Assembly (NCBI GenBank): GCA_015680685.1
Contig: MNCI01000556.1
Span: forward strand, 1,315,931 to 1,379,930
Length of the DNA: 64,000 nucleotides
Direction: 5' to 3'
DNA from: Gnetum montanum
Lineage: Eukaryota > Streptophyta > Gnetopsida > Gnetales > Gnetaceae
Position 1 is the first letter of the stretch; every line of letters starts with the position of its first letter. Both the position numbers and the translations under genes were made by a program. Of this stretch, positions 57,313-64,000 are shown piece by piece. The notes below the pieces were generated by a model. That model had not been told where the DNA came from. It did not search any database and saw only the letters and a program-made list of their open reading frames with translations.

Positions 57313-58480
57313 CTAGGCATAATAAGGATTTAAGAATGAATAGTTCACTATATTGGAAAACTCATTGTCATCTTGATCAACAAGCTTAAATGCTCCATTG
57401 TCATTTGCCTTAGTGACCAAGAAAGGCCCTTCTTGATTGGCTGAGAATTTATCCACAAATTCACAAATGGCCTTAAGGACTAGGTCCCCTTTGTTGATCA
57501 AGCATTGATGCTAGTTGTAATAATGCTTTTGTCATTACTTTTCTTGGTACCATTCAATGTAATCAAGTGTCTACATGTGCTCTTTCTCAATTGAGTTGAG
57601 GTCTACGGTTCTCAACTCATTTTTTTTGTTTTCATTAATGAAGTTTAAGAGGATTACCTAGAGTGATGGGACCTATAATTTGAGGAGAAAAATTACCTTA
57701 GATCCATAGATAAGACTATAAGGCATCTTACTTATTGTTATTCATCATGTTATGCAGTAGGCCCATTGTGCATAAACTAATCACTCATGCCATTGTCATT
57801 TGCTATTCTTTACCATCTTCTTAAGAAGGTTGATGATGACTTTGTCAGTGGCCTCTACTTGTCCATTTTCCTAAGTGGAGTATAGTGATGAAAAGAAATG
57901 TTTAATGCCAAGGTTCTCACAAAAGGATTTAGTTTCAACATTCTAAAATTATGGCCCATTATCTATAACTATGGTCATGTATAAACCAAAATAGTTCACT
58001 ATGTTATCAAGCACATATTTGTAGACTTGCTATGATGTTGTCTTCCTAAAGGGAATAGTCTCAATCCCTTTTGTCCAAGCCCCAACATTGGAATGGCTAG
58101 GTGATCTATGTTGTGTGTAGTTCAGTTGATAGCACATGCATTAGGTTGTCATGCCATTGACACACGTCATGTTTTTTGACCTTAGAGATGCAATTTTGCT
58201 CCATATAAGGCCAATAATAGCCTAAGAGTTTAATTTTTCCTACCATCACTTTGGGTGCTATGTGACCTTTGCACTGTCCCTTATGAACTTGCTCAATGAT
58301 TGTTTGTGCTTCACTATTACTCATGCAGGTTAGCAGTATGCCATCATAGGATCTGCAACATAAGGTGTTATCACCCATGATGACATACTACTGTGAATGT
58401 TTATGCACTGCATCATTTTGAGTAGAAGTTAACTATTGGGAAGCCTCACCCTATAGAAGGTACACTTTGATATTGTCATA
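57313..58480 (-). pseudogene. T4 integrase
   Basis: The zinc-finger part is VHKGQCKGHIAPK with KKHDVCQWH (first Cys lost). GYYWPYMEQN precedes it as in T2. The C-terminal domain is intact in frame at 57501-57313 (INKGDLVLKAI to NYSFLNPYYA). The catalytic core between 57500 and 58100 is in pieces with frameshifts. Confidence 0.85.
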
Positions 58481-58599
58481 CAATTCTCTTGCATGGATTG
58501 TTCTTACTATGGCTATGGTTGCAATGTCTATGGTTTGCATGATAGGCACAATGCAATCCTCTACTAAGGTGGTAAATCTATGAAACATGTTTTATGCAA

Positions 58600-59120
58600 T
58601 GCTTAACGCTAATGTCACTAATGCATTAGCTATGGCATTTTCATTTTGGTGAATCTATTGGACATCTACTATTGCAAAGTGTTTAAGCAAGTCCTTTGCT
58701 ATGTCATAGCAAGGTTGTAAATGTTGAGCTTTATAGGCATAAACCTCTATTACCTAGTTGATCACTAATTGTGAGTAACCTCAAATTGCTACTTTTGAGA
58801 TCCCTAGGTTGTGTGCTACAAGGATATCTTGGAGGATACCTTCATACTCCACCACATTGTTAGTGCAAGGGAATGCAAAACAATATCCAAAGGATGAGAT
58901 CTTCCTAGAGGTAAGTGTGATGATGGAAATGGTGCTACCCCCTTGAGAGGTTGAAGCTCTGTTCAAATGTAGGAGTGCCTCATAGTTGTTGGGCACTTGG
59001 CTAATGCTACTAACATGCTCATCTAGGAATTTTGGATCTATAGATGCTTGATTGTTCAAGGAGGAATCCATGAGTTGTGTCACTATAGCTTGACCTTTTG
59101 TCAAGGCTTATACAACATAG
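58600..59120 (-). pseudogene. T4 second RNase H
   Basis: LLHLNRASTSQGGSTISIITL stands for LYFDGAST (Asp lost). NNVVEYEGIL keeps the Glu. Dual RNase H again marks a Tat-like element. Confidence 0.82.
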
Positions 59121-59662
59121 CGTAAGTTAAATTCCCTTGTTATTACTTTCCATTTTACAATACAACTACTTTCATAGATGTGTCAGAAGAGGCACAGTAG
59201 ATGTAAAAGGGTTTATCTCCTTGTGGTGGATGAACCATAGGAAGTTGAGCAAGCTGTTGCTTAAGACTATTAAAAGCTTATTGGCATTAACCTATCCATT
59301 CAAAGTGGGTCCCTTTCTTGATTAGGTGTTGCATTAACTATAACTTATTAGTTAACTACATGATAAAATTACATATAAACTGAAATCTACCTTGTAACCC
59401 TTTTAGCTCCTTAAGGTTGGTTGGGGGTGCTAAGTTGGTTATGACCTTAACCTTGTTGGGGCCTATGTGTATTCTTGCTTCAGATACTATAAAACCAAGC
59501 ATCTAGCTTGTTCTAACATTGAAAACAAACTTCTTGGGATTTAACCTAAGATCATGTTTCAAGTAATATTTAAGTACTATTTTTAGATCATTTACATGGT
59601 TTTGAGTTGCTTTGGACTTAACTACTGTGTCATCAACATAATCGTTAAGCAAGCTTAACATG
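59121..59662 (-). pseudogene. T4 RNase H start and RT end, cut by S3
   Basis: Sequence matching the RT thumb and connection of T2 runs up to 59662. The last part matches the segment just after the YxDD box, where S3 begins. Fragmented by stops. Confidence 0.75.
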
Positions 59663-60467
59663 TGATGGGATGCGATATCGCATCCCCCATGATATCACAT
59701 CTTCCCCTGTGATATCAGGTACATGATATCACAGTGCACTACAATGTCTATAAATAAGAAGTGGCTCTCCCTTGATTGGGTATTAGGAATTAGAAGTAGT
59801 GAAGCTTTGGTAGTTTGACCACTCCAGAGATAGATTATTTTTCCTATGTTTGCTCATAGTGTGGTGAATGTAATTGTATGGCATTCTTTATTCAAGTGTG
59901 ACATACTTGGACATGCACATGACCAGCAATAAAGATTGAGATTACTTCATCAGTCAAGTAGTCACTTTCTTTATTTATTTAATGTTATTTAGTGTTTTCT
60001 CTCTCTCACCCTTAAAATCCTAGAATGAGGAACGAGTATGACTTGATTACGAGCATTTAAGTGTGACTACTTGGTAGCCTAGTGGCGTACCTAGGATCTA
60101 CGCTTTGTAATCCCAGTGGTAGTCATGCACGAGGTCCAATATGTGTATAGTTGATCAAGGAATCAGTTGCTCATCGTACTTAGGCTAGATTAGATTTTCT
60201 TATCTTTTCCTCCTATCTTAGCTTAGTTAATATTACATTCCACTACCTTTAGGAGTAGCGTTAGAATTAGGAAAATATCATACACCTCATCTAGACTAAA
60301 TCATACATGACAAATATAATACTAGTCCAGGTGGGAAGACAATGAAATGTGACCTAATGATAATTGTCTAGGTACCACAACTAGTCCGTCTATGGAGTTC
60401 GCCCGGATAGCGAGTAAGAATGCTCATATTCGTATGGTTGAGTGTAGGGGTACCTTGCCACTCATCA
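59663..60467 (+). repeat. S3 5' LTR
   Basis: 805 bp, from TGATGGGATG to CCACTCATCA. It aligns with S1 and S2. GATATCGC/GATATCAC palindromes (59672-59740) lie just before TATAAATAAGAAG (about 59749). ACATG precedes it, as expected for a target duplication whose partner is outside. Confidence 0.9.
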
Positions 60468-60469
60468 TA

Positions 60470-60486
60470 GGTGCCATTGCTGGGGA
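60470..60486 (+). promoter_or_regulatory. S3 primer-binding site
   Basis: GGTGCCATTGCTGGGGA lies two bases after the LTR. It closely resembles the TGGCGCCGTTGCCGGGGA site of Athila-type elements (tRNA-Asp primer), with a few transitions. Confidence 0.7.
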
Positions 60487-60716
60487 CGATTGCTAGTTAT
60501 CTAGATTAGTTATATCATACAAGGTCGTTGTATAGGAATTAACAATATATCTCTTAAAAGGAAGTAATTATTAATGCCACACTTAGTGAGGAAGTTCATT
60601 GAAGAACCAACGAACTATATGATAATGAGGATTAGAGTATACAACCTAAGGTGGGAGTTTCTTATAAACATGAATGAAAACAACATCATCCTAACTCATG
60701 AAGACATAACTTACCC

Positions 60717-62534
60717 AATGACAATGAACCCCCACTTGCCACTACAAGCTTAATGCAAATACAAGAGGCTGTTCGAATCTCATGTAGGCATTGTAAAGAG
60801 AGCCATCTTCCCAGGCTTGATTTTAACAACTTTCCCAAATTTTTAGGAGGCTATGACTTAGATCCGCATCAACATTTACTAGCATTCTATGGTGCCTACA
60901 CATGGAATAACATTGATAATGGGTGGCAAAAACTTAAGCTCTTTTCCATGACACTCATTGACCAAGCTAAAGTATGGTATAGATCATTAAAACCAAATTT
61001 GATATGATGCTGGTCAATGATGGTAGAGGTGTTTAACGAAAAATATCAAACCTACGCAAGAGTGTCAGGCTTAAGGAAACAAATCCAAGGATGGAAGCAA
61101 GCAAAATATGAACCCTTGGACATAGCCTTAGAAAGATATTATGCACTGTTAATCAACTGTCCAGGCCATGGGGTTTCCAGGGAAAGGCTAATGTGCCATA
61201 TCATTGATGGGCTACATAATGAAAGAAGAGAGACCTTAGGAATGTATGCCCAAGGTCAACTATACGAGCTATGAACCCATCAAATCGAAGAGCTTACTGA
61301 AAGGGTAGCACAAGAAGAAGGAGAAATATCTAGGTGGAAGAGTGTTGAAAAACATCAACGGGACCAAAATTTCAACTTAACAAAGGTCCATGATCATGAA
61401 AATGAGAGATCAAAAAATCTCAAGGTGGAAACATCATCTTTGCCAATACAACAATAGTTAGAAGAAGTGGAGGTAAAGATCAATAAGATGTTGGACTGGA
61501 TATATCACAAGTGTGGAGAATGTGTCAACCTCATTGGAGATAGAGTTTTGACAACCAAATAAGTAGGAAAAAATAATAGACATTCAGAGAAAAAGAACGA
61601 AGGGAATAAGTGCTCAACTACCAGTCATACATATGAATGAAAAATATGCCTGTACGATCATCCCAAAGGCCAATTCCCAATATTGTTACATTTATATGAG
61701 CATTGGGGAAACACGTTACATCCAGAGTTCGTATAAAGATCCTGTGTTTGATCACAGTGGCAACCATCTCAGTCGTGGAGGAGACCACCCTTAGACTGGA
61801 GGCACCCTTCATATTTTCCAAATCTAAATGCTTATCATGTTCAACATCCTGTTTCTCCATTTGGGCCACCATACTCTATCTCACCCAATTACTATTCTCC
61901 ACAATACTCTCAACCCATGCCTCCAACGCAACCACCACCTTGTGCACCTTATATTCCTCCTAACTTTCAACATTCTTATCCTTTCCCGCCTTCCATAGTG
62001 CCACCAACTGTTCTTAAGGTGTTTTTCCCATAGCAACAACCCACGAAAAACACTTGTGCTACTGCTACTAACAATAGTGAAAAACCTCCTCAACATCAAA
62101 AGCATCCTTTCTTTAAACACGGCCAGAAGAAGGGACAACACAATTCCAAGACCACTGCACCTTCCAACCCAGCACAAGTCCAACAATGTGGTGCACCCTT
62201 ACCTTCGAACCCAACGCCTCATGTAATTTCATGAGGGCCACCAACTAATGCTCCAAAAACTATATGGAATAATGAAAACAACCATGGGAGGCATCATCCT
62301 AATCCTTGCATACCATCGAATGGTCACCAACATCATAGTAGATCAACTTGTTATCTGGGAACTACATCGTATGAAGTGCCCCACTATGCTTATTACAATA
62401 AAGTGTATGAACCCCGAGGGGATAAGTATAGACTGTTTCCAATACTTCCAACATGCAAGGATCCTTATCTTTCATTTATTAATCCTTTCCATACTCAACC
62501 GATTAGTTATGGGGGATACCCCCCATTTCAATAA
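60717..62534 (+). pseudogene. S3 gag
   Basis: The core is LDFNNFPKFLGGYDLDPHQHL, then LIDQAKVWYRSLKP, VFNEKYQTYA and ALERYYALLINCPGHGVSRERL, the pattern of Ty3/gypsy Athila/Tat gag proteins. One frame runs from 60753 to at least 61440 with stops at 61005 (after KPNLI) and 61272. A Pro/Tyr-rich C-terminal part (YSPQYSQPMPPTQPPPCAP, about 61880-62000) and a Gln/Asn/His-rich end follow with more stops. No CCHC knuckle is seen. Confidence 0.82.
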
Positions 62535-63910
62535 CAAGCAGGGTTAATAAATATTTTTCATTTTCTTTGATTTTTCAATTTTTGTTTTCTAGTTTTTCAT
62601 TTTTCAATTTTTGTTTTATCTTTTTATCTGTTTGTGTTTTATCTTTCATATGTTTTTTGTAAGTAATCTCATCTACGAATAAAACACTCATGTGGATCAC
62701 CGGTTGAGGTGTGTTCTATGTTATTAAGTCATGAGTGTTCAATTATTTGGAACAGTGAGCCCATTACACCCACTCATCCACTCTACAAATAAGAGGGTCT
62801 GTTCAGGGGTACAATGATAGTCTTGAAATTTTTAAAAACTTAAAATTAATTTTGTGTTCATTGTACCCAGAATGAAGAATGATGAACAAAGATGGAATGA
62901 TTAGGGTGTGACATCAAGGGGACTTGTGGATTTTCTTTGGTGATGTCTGTGGGAGTTATCATGCAATATGGTTATACTAAGATCCTTGTAGATCTAATGA
63001 AAATGGGAGTGAGAGTAATCAAAAGGGCACTCAAAAATTAATGCTGTTCTAGGGGTTCCCACTGGAAAGACATGCACCAATGCCTGAAGGTTGGCAGCTT
63101 CCCTAGATCTAGATTCAAAAAGAAAGAAAAAAATAGAAAAGGAGAGAGAAAGAAAAAGGAAGTGCCATAAAAAAAAAATCACTCCTCCCTTAAATTAAAT
63201 GCCAAGTGATCATACACCTTGTTTTTATGGTACTCTCATGTTGTTCATCATGGGATGAAACAATCTGATGTCACTATTTAGAGAAATGGATTTGGTCCTG
63301 ATCTTCGAATGATGGGTTAATGACATATTAATTGTGCTTTACATGTAGGATTCATTATGCACTGGGTCAGTTACCTCATGTCCCAATATCTACAATCCAT
63401 TTCTATACTTCACCTCATCTCACTGTTCATGTAATTGTAGCTTGTGTCCCACGTGTCATAGAATTTTCATCTCATTTTGGTGATATTCAGATGTGTGTGT
63501 TTTGTGGAGTTAGTGTGGATTACATTTAACCCTTCTAGTACCAACGGACACTTTAAGTGTGGTTACACAGGGGCATAATAGGTTGAAACCTACTTTGGGA
63601 AGGACCCACTTGTGTAATTTTTTGTAATCTTCACTAATTCTCTAGTTCAAACACACAATTTCTTATCCTCAGCTTAATTTTTCATAATTTTCTTTCCATA
63701 TTATTATCCCTCTAAATTTTAATGTTCCAATGTACCATTACATTCTCTTTTTTCGTAATCGCCAAATTTTTAATTGCTAAAATTCACATCATTATCATTT
63801 AGAGTGCCTCTTGAATCAATGCAATTACCCTAGGACATCTTAATACTTACCAATGTCCTCGATATTTAACATTAATTTCAAGAAAAATTATTAAAAATTC
63901 AATATTTTCA
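62535..63910. other. S3 sequence after gag, no coding seen
   Basis: T-rich at 62540-62650, purine-rich at 63115-63175. No pol motif in any frame. It is either the 3' untranslated region of a gag-only element or a deleted region. Confidence 0.5.
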
Positions 63911-64000
63911 TGTGTCTCACATTAGTAGGGACAAGATATCGCATACGCGATGTATCGTATGTGATATCGCATCCTATTTTCCTTTAAATAGGAACCCCCG
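63911..64000 (+). repeat. Partial LTR promoter with GATATCGC palindromes
   Basis: GATATCGCATACGCGAT and TATGTGATATCGCATCC followed by TTTAAATAGGAA repeat the promoter layout of S1 and S3. The beginning (perhaps TGTGTCTCAC at 63911) differs from S3, and the window ends inside it. Confidence 0.5.

Larger units (their letters stand above)
53608..59662 (-). mobile_element. T4: Tat-like element, 3' half
   Basis: It runs on the minus strand: RT start lies outside, then RT-RNase H-integrase (59662-57313), minisatellite, 75-bp array, palindrome and 3' LTR (53608-55434). It is cut in RT by S3 at 59663; the rest should lie beyond S3. No target duplication can be checked. Confidence 0.88.
59663..64000 (+). 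mobile_element. S3: Athila-like element, gag remnant, pol not seen
   Basis: It starts with a 5' LTR (59663-60467), then a primer-binding-site-like sequence, a gag remnant (60717-62534) and about 1.4 kb of non-coding sequence. No protease, RT or integrase motif follows before an LTR-promoter-like sequence at 63930. It could be a non-autonomous, gag-only derivative, or pol could lie beyond the window if the 63930 signal is a different element. Confidence 0.75.

Overview
The window is nuclear DNA of a seed plant with a very large, repeat-filled genome. It is almost entirely old, nested LTR retrotransposons with one broken host gene. A gymnosperm is my best guess (inference), because inactivated Ty3/gypsy elements of 17-24 kb are still nearly whole and have not been purged. 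I see no intact host gene, rRNA, tRNA or CRISPR array.

Layout. T1 (plus strand) is the 3' part of a Ty3/gypsy element: integrase end at 1-1014, 3' untranslated region, and 3' LTR at 19932 to about 22200. T2 (minus strand, 1983-19404) is a complete element of the dual-RNase-H (Tat-like) type inserted into the T1 3' region; 1567-bp LTRs and the target duplication GTCTT prove it. At 22221-23050 is a short LTR of a second, Athila-like family (S1). From 23.05 to 28.4 kb the DNA is AT-rich and holds two tRNA-derived SINE candidates and an intronless alpha-amylase pseudogene (26666-27873, minus). T3 (minus, 28422-51991, target duplication CCTAG) is an older relative of T2 carrying a solo S-type LTR (S2, 32392-33253) and a fragment that looks host-derived. 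T4 (minus, 53608-59662 and beyond) is a third relative, cut in its reverse transcriptase by S3, a plus-strand Athila-like element (59663 onward) with a gag remnant and no visible pol.

The main result is inside T2 and T3. Their gag-protease and reverse transcriptase-integrase blocks lie on the minus strand, but between protease and reverse transcriptase each carries a gene on the opposite strand. In T2 this gene (9131-13209) resolves into eight exons; seven GT-AG introns join the reading frame with a single frame slip, giving about 1080 codons that end in an acidic tail. Most exons have counterparts at 40.7-43.1 kb in T3, several with introns at the same places. The gene therefore belongs to the family and is not a one-off insertion. 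A strong splice acceptor on the sense strand just before the T2 reverse transcriptase suggests that the whole antisense gene sits in a sense-strand intron.

Three other structures recur. An imperfect palindrome spans the polypurine tract and the start of the 3' LTR in all four T elements. A short minisatellite built on AGTTTAnGGtC lies after pol in all four, and beside the antisense-gene segment in T2 and T3. The U3 part of each LTR carries its own, unrelated tandem repeat. Coding sequence is decayed mainly by TGG-to-TAG and CAG-to-TAG changes, as expected from deamination of methylated cytosines in CHG sites.
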